Positions 1-7,780 of a DNA stretch of 64,000 bases are shown piece after piece; position 1 is the first letter of the stretch; every line of letters starts with the position of its first letter. The position numbers and the translations under genes were made by a program. The notes under the pieces were generated by a model. That model did no database searches and was not told the origin of the DNA. It saw only the letters and a program-made list of their open reading frames with translations. The stretch comes from Sphingobacterium sp. SRCM116780. GTDB taxonomy: Bacteria; Bacteroidota; Bacteroidia; Sphingobacteriales; Sphingobacteriaceae. The DNA lies in contig NZ_CP090446.1 of NCBI RefSeq assembly GCF_021442025.1, positions 3,038,001 to 3,102,000 of the forward strand. The letters are read 5' to 3'.

Positions 1-2569
1 CTGTGTTCAGCATCCAATTCATCCGTAACCGAGGAGTTAAAGGGATATCTTCCCTTCCCAATTGAAAACGTAACTTTCCGTTCGTATCTACACGCATATC
101 AGCCGTAACTAACCAAGGTAAGGTGTAAGCAATACCGAATACAGGAACCTTTCGGTTATTTTTATTCGCCTTCTGACCAAACATATTCCGTTCAGGATTA
201 CCGAACAAGTTCTTTTCATAATCCGTTATTTTTTTGTAATGGTAATCAAAGCCGACATAAGGCATCAAATATTGCATTTTATCAACAAAGCGCCCAACTG
301 TTATTTCACTTTCATAACCATGTGTAGCTTGGTAACCAACATTCCACATTTGAGACACCTGCCAACGCGTATTACTATAAGTCACCAACCCTTCCGTACC
401 ATTACTTTGCACACTTGCTTCACCCGCTAAAGTAAACATACGATCATCCATTTTCACCATTTTATAAGCCTCTATAGGATCATGAATCTCTGGGTTTGCT
501 TCAGAATTCTCATAAGTGAATATACGTCCCATACCACTCATCATATGGTAAAGAATATGACAATGAAAAAACCAGTCACCATCTTCCGTAGCCGCAAATT
601 CTAGTGTCAACGTTTCCATCGGCATAATATCCACTACATTCTTAAGAGGTGAACGTTCTCCATATTGGTTGATTAATCTAAAATCATGTCCATGGAGATG
701 CATCGGATGGCGCATCATGGAATTATTATACAATTTGATTCGAACATTTTCACCTCGTTTAATCAAAATTTTATCTGATTCAGAAACCGTTTTATTATTT
801 AAGGTCCACACATAGCGATTCATATTCCCCGTCAACTCAAAATTCAACTCTTTCCAACTTCCAGTAGGTAAAGTTGTTTTCTCCACCGACTCCAACATGT
901 TATAGTTCAACGTCACCAACCCACTCGTATCTACATCAACATGGTTGTGTGAATTCCCTGTCCCAGCAGATTCCTTCTTTAATTCCAATTCCATTCCACA
1001 TTTCGAACAAGTACCTGGTTGATTAGAAACAACATCAGGATGCATTGGACATACATATACTTTTCCCGTATGCAGACTATGATGAGCTGTTTCAGTAGAT
1101 TTTTTCAGCTCTGGATACATGACAGCATTCATATCTACCTGCTGTAAACTCATCTCATGTCCCATTGGCTTCATATCACCATTCATTTTCATCATGCCAT
1201 TCATCATTTTCATCCCCTCGAAATAGGCCAACTTAGGCAGTTTTCCAGCTGGTATTTCCATACCAGACCCTAACCATAACGAAGCATGATTTGTCCGATC
1301 TTCGGCTGTAGCCAAAAACTCATATTTCATATTATCCGGAATTTTTACGATCAAATCATAGGTCTCAGAAGGAGCAATTAACATCCGATTGACCTCTACA
1401 GGAGTCACATCATTACCATCATTAGCAATAACTTTCAATTTACCCCCAGCAAAACTCAACCAAAAATAAGTCGATGCACTACCATTGACAATACGTAATC
1501 GAACTTCATCTCCGGCTTTAAATTGAGACAAGTGCTGTGCTGGAGTACCATTAAGTAAAAACTTCTCATAATACACATCACTCACATCCATCGCAGTCAT
1601 CCGTTTCCATTCATTTGTCAATTTGACTCCTAAGCGTCCTGCTTTGATAGCCTCACTATAGCTCTGGGTAGCTTTCTTTTTTATGGCAAACCAATCATTC
1701 CCCGCATGTAAACTACGATTGATCTCATGCGGATTCATATCACTCCAATCACTCAAAACAACTGGTATGGTTGGAATATCAGGTTCCGTTCGTTTATTAA
1801 AAATCAAAGCACCATATAGACCGATTTGTTCCTGCAAGGAGAAGTGGCTATGATACCAAAAAGTTCCATCCTGCAACACTGGAAATTTATACACATAAGT
1901 TTGATGAGGAGGTATTGGGTGTTGTGTTAAATGCGCGACCCCATCCATTCGATTTGGCAGAAATATTCCATGCCAATGTATACTCGTTGGTTCATCACTG
2001 TTGTTATGAACATAAATCAATGCCGTATCTCCAACAGTAAATACCAATGGTGGTGCTGGGAGACTACCATTCACAGCAATCGCTCTCCGCTTTTTACCCG
2101 TAAAGTTAACGGTGGAATCTGACACAAATAAATCATAACGAATGGTCTTAACATCTGGAGTTCCTTTCGGTAAATGCAAACCTGCACGAGCCCCCTCTAT
2201 AGACTTCGTCTCTATATCCTTTTCAAGATTCGCTAAGGTAAATGGTGGAATTCTGGAAGGATCTGTAGTTGGTCTTAGCACTGGAATAGCAAAATTTTGA
2301 AAGCTACTATAGCGATTGTTATTTCCCAAATAAGGATTATCGGTAACAGTATGATGAGACATCGAGTCCTGCATACGTCCTTCTTTTTTGATTAGCTCCA
2401 TACTGCATTTCGGACATATACCTGGTTTCGAGGAAGTCTCCTCAGGATGCATCGGACATACATAAACGGATGCTGTGGTATGTGTACTGTTATGTTGTTC
2501 TTGTGCAAATGAATTCAGTGAAAAGAAAAACAAACCAACGAAGAGTATAAAATATCTTATTAAAAACAT
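1..2569 (-). CDS. Multicopper oxidase (CopA type), partial at left edge
   Basis: The frame opens at the ATG at 2569 and stays open to base 1 (856 codons), so the C-terminus lies outside the window. A signal peptide ending near residue 23 (SLNSFAQ) is followed by a heavy-metal-binding motif, YVCPMHPE, at about residue 36 with a CPKC pair. Three cupredoxin domains then carry the copper ligand motifs HWHG (about 197), HPMHLHGH (about 619) and HCHILYHM (about 668). A second YVCPMHPD/CSKC module sits near residue 500 inside the protein. After the last oxidase motif at least 180 residues follow that are rich in alternating aromatic and polar residues, like a CopB-type beta-barrel. The likely role is periplasmic or surface oxidation of Cu(I) for copper tolerance. 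The oxidase assignment is firm. The barrel is an inference. Confidence 0.92.
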   Translation of the reverse strand, partial: MFLIRYFILFVGLFFFSLNSFAQEQHNSTHTTASVYVCPMHPEETSSKPGICPKCSMELIKKEGRMQDSMSHHTVTDNPYLGNNNRYSSFQNFAIPVLRPTTDPSRIPPFTLANLEKDIETKSIEGARAGLHLPKGTPDVKTIRYDLFVSDSTVNFTGKKRRAIAVNGSLPAPPLVFTVGDTALIYVHNNSDEPTSIHWHGIFLPNRMDGVAHLTQHPIPPHQTYVYKFPVLQDGTFWYHSHFSLQEQIGLYGALIFNKRTEPDIPTIPVVLSDWSDMNPHEINRSLHAGNDWFAIKKKATQSYSEAIKAGRLGVKLTNEWKRMTAMDVSDVYYEKFLLNGTPAQHLSQFKAGDEVRLRIVNGSASTYFWLSFAGGKLKVIANDGNDVTPVEVNRMLIAPSETYDLIVKIPDNMKYEFLATAEDRTNHASLWLGSGMEIPAGKLPKLAYFEGMKMMNGMMKMNGDMKPMGHEMSLQQVDMNAVMYPELKKSTETAHHSLHTGKVYVCPMHPDVVSNQPGTCSKCGMELELKKESAGTGNSHNHVDVDTSGLVTLNYNMLESVEKTTLPTGSWKELNFELTGNMNRYVWTLNNKTVSESDKILIKRGENVRIKLYNNSMMRHPMHLHGHDFRLINQYGERSPLKNVVDIMPMETLTLEFAATEDGDWFFHCHILYHMMSGMGRIFTYENSEANPEIHDPIEAYKMVKMDDRMFTLAGEASVQSNGTEGLVTYSNTRWQVSQMWNVGYQATHGYESEITVGRFVDKMQYLMPYVGFDYHYKKITDYEKNLFGNPERNMFGQKANKNNRKVPVFGIAYTLPWLVTADMRVDTNGKLRFQLGREDIPLTPRLRMNWMLNT

Positions 2570-2730
2570 AACCTGTATTTTAGTGATTATTCCAGTACTT
2601 AAAATTATAGAACAAAATTAAGCATTGAAAAATCGCTATACTTACAAGATTCAAGGTTAAATTTATACAATTTCAAAAGTTCATGTATTGCTTTATAACT
2701 CCTCAGCAAGTAATAGGAAAACAACTCGGA

Positions 2731-3702
2731 TTATAATGGAGTAACCCTTTGCCCTGTTTTTTCAAAATATTTCTCCAAAACCATAATGGAAATGAGATCT
2801 TCCAATTTATGATTTTGAAATTGTTGAACAAATGCATGTGCATGCATGATAATCTCCTCCGCTTTTTCTGGATGTGCAATATAATAATTCAATTTCTCTT
2901 CTAAATCCGAGTAATCATCCCGAATATGAATATAATGGACATCAGGCAATAACAAACCTTCCATAAACCAAGTTTCATATTTTGGTGTTGGCATCACTGC
3001 GATCGAGTTGGAAGACATGATCCATTTTAGATTCGTCGCTACATCATTTCCTTCGAGAGCCAGAATAAATTTATATTGCAGATGATCGCTAATACGGATA
3101 GCTGATTTAAACCAAGGCGAATCCTGATGTTTCTTTGAGACATCCCCAAGATCGCACATCGGATGATCAAAATACAGATCATAAAACCGAGATCGATGTT
3201 CTTGGTATACCGAAGCACGTCCCAGCAATATATTTTTTTTATCCCTATAACAGATGTGATCCTGTATAAAATTAAAATGGCGTGTCTTATCCAAATTCAA
3301 CAGCACAGCATTTCGATTACTTCCCATTATTGGTCTACTTTTCACAATGGCTGGAGTTTCAGGAATCACAATGACATCTCCGGGTATCATTTCAAGCTTT
3401 AGTTTTTGATCAAAATAGCGAAGATAAGCTTTCAAATCAAAATAGTAAGGCGTTCTTTTTTTTGGTCTTTTAATATCTTTTAACTGACAAGCGCCAATTC
3501 CTAAAGTAGCATGTTCATTCAATTTATTGTAATAATCCAAACGTGATCGCACAACCACTGGATCAAATAAATGTATAGAATTCTTTAATCGCGTTCTTTT
3601 TAATCTATAATACGACAAAAGCGAATACTCCCTTAATATGGCTTGCACATAATACCCGAATTTGAAATTCTTATTCTTAAAAAAAATACGTTTTATATTC
3701 AT
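2731..3702 (-). CDS. Glycosyltransferase family 90 protein (LpsA/CAP10-like)
   Basis: The protein has 323 residues and no signal peptide. The C-terminal half shows the GT90 pattern: YKFILALEGND around residue 210, then SNSIAVMPTPKYETWF, a hydrophobic GLLLPDVHYI segment, and DDYSDLEEKLNYY before a helical end. GT90 members transfer sugars onto surface polysaccharides or LPS cores, so a cytoplasmic-face role in envelope glycan synthesis is likely. The donor sugar cannot be told from the sequence. The start overlaps the stop of the upstream rdgB by four bases (ATGA), which implies translational coupling in one leftward transcript. Confidence 0.8.
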   Translation of the reverse strand: MNIKRIFFKNKNFKFGYYVQAILREYSLLSYYRLKRTRLKNSIHLFDPVVVRSRLDYYNKLNEHATLGIGACQLKDIKRPKKRTPYYFDLKAYLRYFDQKLKLEMIPGDVIVIPETPAIVKSRPIMGSNRNAVLLNLDKTRHFNFIQDHICYRDKKNILLGRASVYQEHRSRFYDLYFDHPMCDLGDVSKKHQDSPWFKSAIRISDHLQYKFILALEGNDVATNLKWIMSSNSIAVMPTPKYETWFMEGLLLPDVHYIHIRDDYSDLEEKLNYYIAHPEKAEEIIMHAHAFVQQFQNHKLEDLISIMVLEKYFEKTGQRVTPL

Positions 3703-4280
3703 GAAAGTTTATATAAGAACGCCGCTAATTTTTGTACAGCAATAGCACGGTGACTAATTTTATTTTTCTCTTCGGCTGTCATTTCTGCAAATGTTTTGGT
3801 ATAGCCATTTGGAATAAAAATAGGATCGTAACCAAAACCATCAACACCTTTTCGTTCCGAAAGAATAGTTCCTTCAATCGTTCCTTCAAAGAAATATTGC
3901 TGTTTATTTAAAAAAAGCGAAATTACGGTAATAAATCGTGCTCGACAATCAGATATCCCTTCCAACTTTTCCAGAACTAAATTGATATTTTGCTCCATAT
4001 CTCGGGATCCTGAATAACGCGCCGAATAAACTCCAGGTTCACCGTTTAAAGCTGTTATTTCCAGACCTGAGTCATCTCCAAAACAATTCAAACCAGCGTA
4101 TCTTTCCACTAAGTAATCTGTTTTCTGTTTTGCATTTTCATGGAAGGTATCACCTGTCTCCGGAATATCATCATAACAATCAATATCCGCTAAAGATTTG
4201 AGTAAAAATTTGTTTCCGATGATCGCCTGTACCTCCTCAAGTTTATGTGCATTATTTGTCGCAAAAATAAGTTCAATCAT
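3699..4280 (-). CDS. rdgB: RdgB/HAM1 non-canonical purine NTP pyrophosphatase
   Basis: The enzyme hydrolyses dITP, ITP and XTP to the monophosphates, keeping damaged purines out of DNA and RNA. Family signatures are all present: the N-terminal substrate loop LIFATNNAHKLEEV, the acidic GDDSGLEI motif, PGVYSARYSG, GFGYDPIF with TKTFAEM, and SHRA near the end. The frame is open 21 codons further upstream, but family alignment places the start at the ATG at 4280 (MIELIFATNN), giving 193 residues, a normal length. The gene sits between a GT90 gene, which it overlaps, and an unassigned gene about 100 bases upstream. Confidence 0.95.
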   Translation of the reverse strand: MIELIFATNNAHKLEEVQAIIGNKFLLKSLADIDCYDDIPETGDTFHENAKQKTDYLVERYAGLNCFGDDSGLEITALNGEPGVYSARYSGSRDMEQNINLVLEKLEGISDCRARFITVISLFLNKQQYFFEGTIEGTILSERKGVDGFGYDPIFIPNGYTKTFAEMTAEEKNKISHRAIAVQKLAAFLYKLS

Positions 4281-4388
4281 TATTTCTTTAGTATCTAGTA
4301 GTAAGAATTTTGTTGTACAAGCTAAAGCTGTAAACCAACTCAAATGTAGAAATTATAAAAAGAAAAATAAAAGACTTTAATTTCTCTT

Positions 4389-4946
4389 CTAATTTTGATG
4401 CTGAATAAGCGATTTAAATTCAGTCCAAAAAGCTTTTTTCTTAGTAAGATCGACAAACATCTCTTCAAAGCTAAAGGTATTAAATACTGTAGCGACACGT
4501 CCATGCATATAAGAATTATGCGCAATAGCAGGAAGTTGCAAAGATTTTGGCTCCACTCCTAAAAGAATAATCTTCTTTGGACTAAAGAATTCCATAATTC
4601 GCTTGAATTCATTCGGGTTATGTGCATTTGCCAAATTAACAACAGCAACATCAGCAAGGGTTAATTTCAATGCAGCAATCGTTTTAATAAAAGCATCCTC
4701 GGCTTCGGGAGAGAAGTAAGGGAAATCAGCATAACGCAAAATAAAAAGAATACCTTTCTCTTTCGATCCTTGGAATATAAATTCCGCAACAGACTCTTGA
4801 TGAGCAGAAGTCTGTTGCGGAATATGTGGTTGAGTCAAGACTTCAGCATTATCTTTCAATACCCCTATAGCATCCGCTGTTGCAAAAATAGTCTCGGACA
4901 TAAATACTTGTAAAGCAATAGGATCTGAAGTCAGTAAACTCGACAT
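4389..4946 (-). CDS. Conserved-looking protein of unknown function (possible HolD-like fold)
   Basis: This is a soluble protein of 185 residues without signal peptide or membrane segment. The central part alternates strands and helices: GILFILRYADFPYFSPE, a helix, TLADVAVVNLAN, a helix, and KKIILLGVEP, like a Rossmann-type or uracil-glycosylase-like fold. The layout (helix, strand ending in L-N, helix, hydrophobic strand, ending in a tryptophan-containing helix) recalls the DNA polymerase III psi subunit HolD, but there is no signature strong enough to name it. It lies 9 bases downstream of the deoxyhypusine-synthase-like gene and is probably cotranscribed with it. Function unknown. Confidence 0.7.
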   Translation of the reverse strand: MSSLLTSDPIALQVFMSETIFATADAIGVLKDNAEVLTQPHIPQQTSAHQESVAEFIFQGSKEKGILFILRYADFPYFSPEAEDAFIKTIAALKLTLADVAVVNLANAHNPNEFKRIMEFFSPKKIILLGVEPKSLQLPAIAHNSYMHGRVATVFNTFSFEEMFVDLTKKKAFWTEFKSLIQHQN

Positions 4947-4955
4947 ATGTTTTAA

Positions 4956-5936
4956 TTAGTTGCCTAATATATAAGCAAAAATCAAAGGAGCAACAATTGT
5001 TGCATCAGATTCAACCACAAATTTTGGTGTATCGATATCCAATTTACCCCAAGTAATTTTTTCATTTGGAACCGCACCAGAATACGAACCATAAGAAGTC
5101 GTCGAATCCGAAATTTGACAGAAGTAAGACCAGAAAGGAACATCTTCCCATTCTAAATCTTGATACATCATCGGAACCACACAAATAGGGAAATCACCAG
5201 AAATACCACCACCAATTTGGAAGAAACCAACACCTTTACCAGCAGAATTAGCACGATACCACTCTGTCAAATAAATCATATATTCAATACCAGATTTTAC
5301 GGTATGCACATTTAGATTACCTTTGATTACATTGGCTGTAAAAATATTACCAGTCGTCGAATCTTCCCATCCTGGACAGATAATAGGTAAGTTTTTCTCT
5401 GCTGCAGCAACAATCCAAGAATCTTTAGGATCAATTTCATAATATTGTGCTAAAACACCAGAGTTGACAACTTGGTATAAAAATTCATGTGGTAAATAAC
5501 GCTCACCTTTTGCTTCAGCGGCATGCCATACATCTTCCAAATGCTTTTGTAACCGACGGAAAGCTTCCTCTTCCGGTATACAAGTATCTGTTACACGGTT
5601 ATAATGTTGATCTAATAATTCTCTTTCTTGCTCTGGAGTCAAATCACGGTAGTTCGGAACGCGCTTATAATGTGAGTGCGCCACTAAATTCATCACATCT
5701 TCTTCCAAATTCGCACCTGTACATGAAATGATATGTACTTTATCTTGACGAATCATTTCAGCCAAAGAAATTCCCAATTCAGCAGTACTCATCGCACCAC
5801 CTAAAGAAATTAACATTTTACCACCTTCCAATAGATGGGCCTCATAACCTTTGGCAGCATCTACCAATGCCGCAGCATTGAAGTGAAGGTAATTTTTCTC
5901 AATAAACTGAGAAATAGGACCTTTTTGTGAACTCAT
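4956..5936 (-). CDS. Deoxyhypusine synthase family protein
   Basis: At 326 residues it matches the deoxyhypusine/homospermidine synthase family along its length. It shows the NAD-binding SLGGAMSTAELG near residue 45, ISCTGANLEEDV near 71, PIICPGWEDSTTGNIF near 185, and QIGGGISGDFPICVVP near 240. The catalytic lysine of the eukaryotic enzyme is kept in TWGK (Lys298). In eukaryotes the enzyme moves the aminobutyl group of spermidine to eIF5A. Bacteria have no eIF5A, so bacterial homologues are thought to act on free polyamines, for example in homospermidine formation, or on an unknown acceptor. The family is clear. The substrate is not. A -7 box lies about 40 bases upstream. Confidence 0.88.
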   Translation of the reverse strand: MSSQKGPISQFIEKNYLHFNAAALVDAAKGYEAHLLEGGKMLISLGGAMSTAELGISLAEMIRQDKVHIISCTGANLEEDVMNLVAHSHYKRVPNYRDLTPEQERELLDQHYNRVTDTCIPEEEAFRRLQKHLEDVWHAAEAKGERYLPHEFLYQVVNSGVLAQYYEIDPKDSWIVAAAEKNLPIICPGWEDSTTGNIFTANVIKGNLNVHTVKSGIEYMIYLTEWYRANSAGKGVGFFQIGGGISGDFPICVVPMMYQDLEWEDVPFWSYFCQISDSTTSYGSYSGAVPNEKITWGKLDIDTPKFVVESDATIVAPLIFAYILGN

Positions 5937-5973
5937 AATATTTTGTTACTTTTTAATAAAATAATAAGTGTTG

Positions 5974-5981
5974 CAAAGATA
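5974..5981 (-). promoter_or_regulatory. Bacteroidota -7 promoter box (TATCTTTG)
   Basis: On the minus strand TATCTTTG matches TAnnTTTG exactly, 38 bases before the ATG of the deoxyhypusine-synthase-like gene. A TTG further upstream is at 27 bases, longer than the usual spacing, so only the -7 element is well supported. Confidence 0.55.
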
Positions 5982-6054
5982 CTGAATATTATTTACTATA
6001 TTTCTGTCGCAACCACAAAGAAACCGACGTTTTACTAGAAAATAAACCAATTAA

Positions 6055-6549
6055 ATGAAAAAAATTATAATCCTTTCCTTATTATTCAGCACTGTATTTT
6101 TGTTGTTTTCTTGTAAAGGAGAAGATTGTTGTATGTCCAAGGATCTAATTAGAACTAACCTAGTTCTTTCGCTAGTAGATAAACATCAAAACGATTTGTT
6201 ATACCCTGCATACGAGCACGCTTACAAAGCCGAAAATATTCACCTTTATTATGTGAACGATCATATTCCTACAAAAGTCTATAATCCCAATTCTGATTAC
6301 CCTAAAGGTTTTTTCATTTTTACTAAAAATCAAAATGAATTTGGTATTCAGATTTCCTTAAATAACCAGAAAACAAATAATAAATCAAGAACGATAATCA
6401 ATTGGAGTCAAACAATTATAGATACCATTGATGTCGAATTTAACACAAGCAATGAAATACAAAAATTATGGATCAATAATAAAGAATCTTGGAAAAGAAC
6501 GAATAGCAATGAAAATATTATCTATTTAACCTTAATAAAAGAAAAATAG
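6055..6549 (+). CDS. Small lipoprotein of unknown function
   Basis: The 164-residue product begins with a lipoprotein signal: a charged MKK, a hydrophobic stretch and the lipobox LFSC, with Cys20 as the expected lipidated residue. The mature part starts KGEDCC, so two further cysteines follow at once. It is polar and rich in Asn, Lys and Ile, with no domain that I recognise. It stands alone between the divergent deoxyhypusine-synthase-like gene and the convergent epimerase gene. The coding sequence is more AT-rich than its neighbours, which could reflect a fast-evolving surface protein. Confidence 0.75.
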   Translation: MKKIIILSLLFSTVFLLFSCKGEDCCMSKDLIRTNLVLSLVDKHQNDLLYPAYEHAYKAENIHLYYVNDHIPTKVYNPNSDYPKGFFIFTKNQNEFGIQISLNNQKTNNKSRTIINWSQTIIDTIDVEFNTSNEIQKLWINNKESWKRTNSNENIIYLTLIKEK

Positions 6550-6570
6550 AATTTCACCTTCAACAGTAAT

Positions 6571-7668
6571 TTAAATCACCCAACGTTCACACTTATCCAA
6601 AAACTCTTGCTTCATGTCCGCACCAATACCCAATTCGTCCGAAATATGAATATGATAGCCATTATATTGAATACCACCAATAACCGGATCTTCCAAATGA
6701 CCAACCATGCAGGTATCCAAATCATAAAATTTCACGTTAGGAGCAGCATACGCAAAATGTACCTTTGCCGCCAAAGCTAATCGACTTTCTAACATACCAC
6801 CGATCATACAAGCAATATTAAACTCCGCAGCTACCGCAGCGATTTTCAGGGCTTCATGAATTCCTCCAGATTTTGAAAATTTAATATTGATATAATCACA
6901 AGCATCTTCTCGACATAAACGTTCTGCATCATGATGTGAATACACCGATTCATCAGCCATAATCAATACCGTGGTTTCGGTACGCAACTGCGGAAGTAAA
7001 TGATCGAGATAAGTCCGCATTGGCTGTTCGCAAAATTGGATTTTGAACGGTTCCAAACCTTGCAAAGCTTCAACAGCTCCCGCATATGACCAACCCTGAT
7101 TGGCATCTATACGGATCGGCATATCAAAACCAACAGCTTTCCTAATCTCACGAATACGTGCAATATCCGTTTTAGGATCTTTTCCTAGTTTTACTTTTAA
7201 CATCACTGCACCTGCATCATACAACTCCTTCGCTTTTATAGCCATTTCTTCCGGAGATGCAATACCTAATGTTATGTCGGTTACAATCTCTCTAGGCGTC
7301 CCCTTCAAGAATTTATACAAAGGTAGTCCGGCATGCTTCGCAGCTAGATCATATAAGGCATTGTCAAATGCTGACTTGATGGTCTTATTCCCGGCAATAT
7401 ACAGATCCAGCTCCGCCAATCGTTCTTCGATCTGTAATGGATCTTTTCCTTTCCAAATTTTCGCAAAATCACGCGCAAGAACTAAACAAGTATCCTGTGT
7501 TTCTCCTACGATCATAGGGAAAGCAGAACATTCGCCGACACCAAAGATGTTCTCATCCGTATGTATACGAATAAATGTGTTCTGTGCATAGTCCATGGTA
7601 CCTGTAGCAATAACAAAAGGCTCCATCGGAATACGCAAACGATAAATTTCTATTTCGGTTATTTTCAT
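6571..7668 (-). CDS. Dipeptide epimerase, enolase superfamily (L-Ala-D/L-Glu epimerase type)
   Basis: This is a 365-residue member of the muconate lactonizing enzyme subgroup. The active-site pattern is complete: MLKVKL supplies the K-x-K base pair, RIDANQGW the first metal Asp, FCEQPM the Glu, MADESVYS the third acid, and INIKFSKSGG the lysine on the opposite face. These enzymes epimerise dipeptides such as L-Ala-D-Glu released from peptidoglycan. The ORF can be extended 20 codons to 7728, but the ATG at 7668 (MKITEIEIYRL) starts the conserved barrel and is preferred. It is probably a muropeptide recycling enzyme, but substrate preference varies in the family. Confidence 0.85.
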   Translation of the reverse strand: MKITEIEIYRLRIPMEPFVIATGTMDYAQNTFIRIHTDENIFGVGECSAFPMIVGETQDTCLVLARDFAKIWKGKDPLQIEERLAELDLYIAGNKTIKSAFDNALYDLAAKHAGLPLYKFLKGTPREIVTDITLGIASPEEMAIKAKELYDAGAVMLKVKLGKDPKTDIARIREIRKAVGFDMPIRIDANQGWSYAGAVEALQGLEPFKIQFCEQPMRTYLDHLLPQLRTETTVLIMADESVYSHHDAERLCREDACDYINIKFSKSGGIHEALKIAAVAAEFNIACMIGGMLESRLALAAKVHFAYAAPNVKFYDLDTCMVGHLEDPVIGGIQYNGYHIHISDELGIGADMKQEFLDKCERWVI

Positions 7669-7780
7669 GTTTAAAATTGTCTTCTGCTTCCTTTGGTTAA
7701 AGGAAATAACAAAAGCGAAGATAAACAAAGAATACTAAAAATAGTGACCCTTGATAAACGTAAATTCTTAATCAAAAGCG

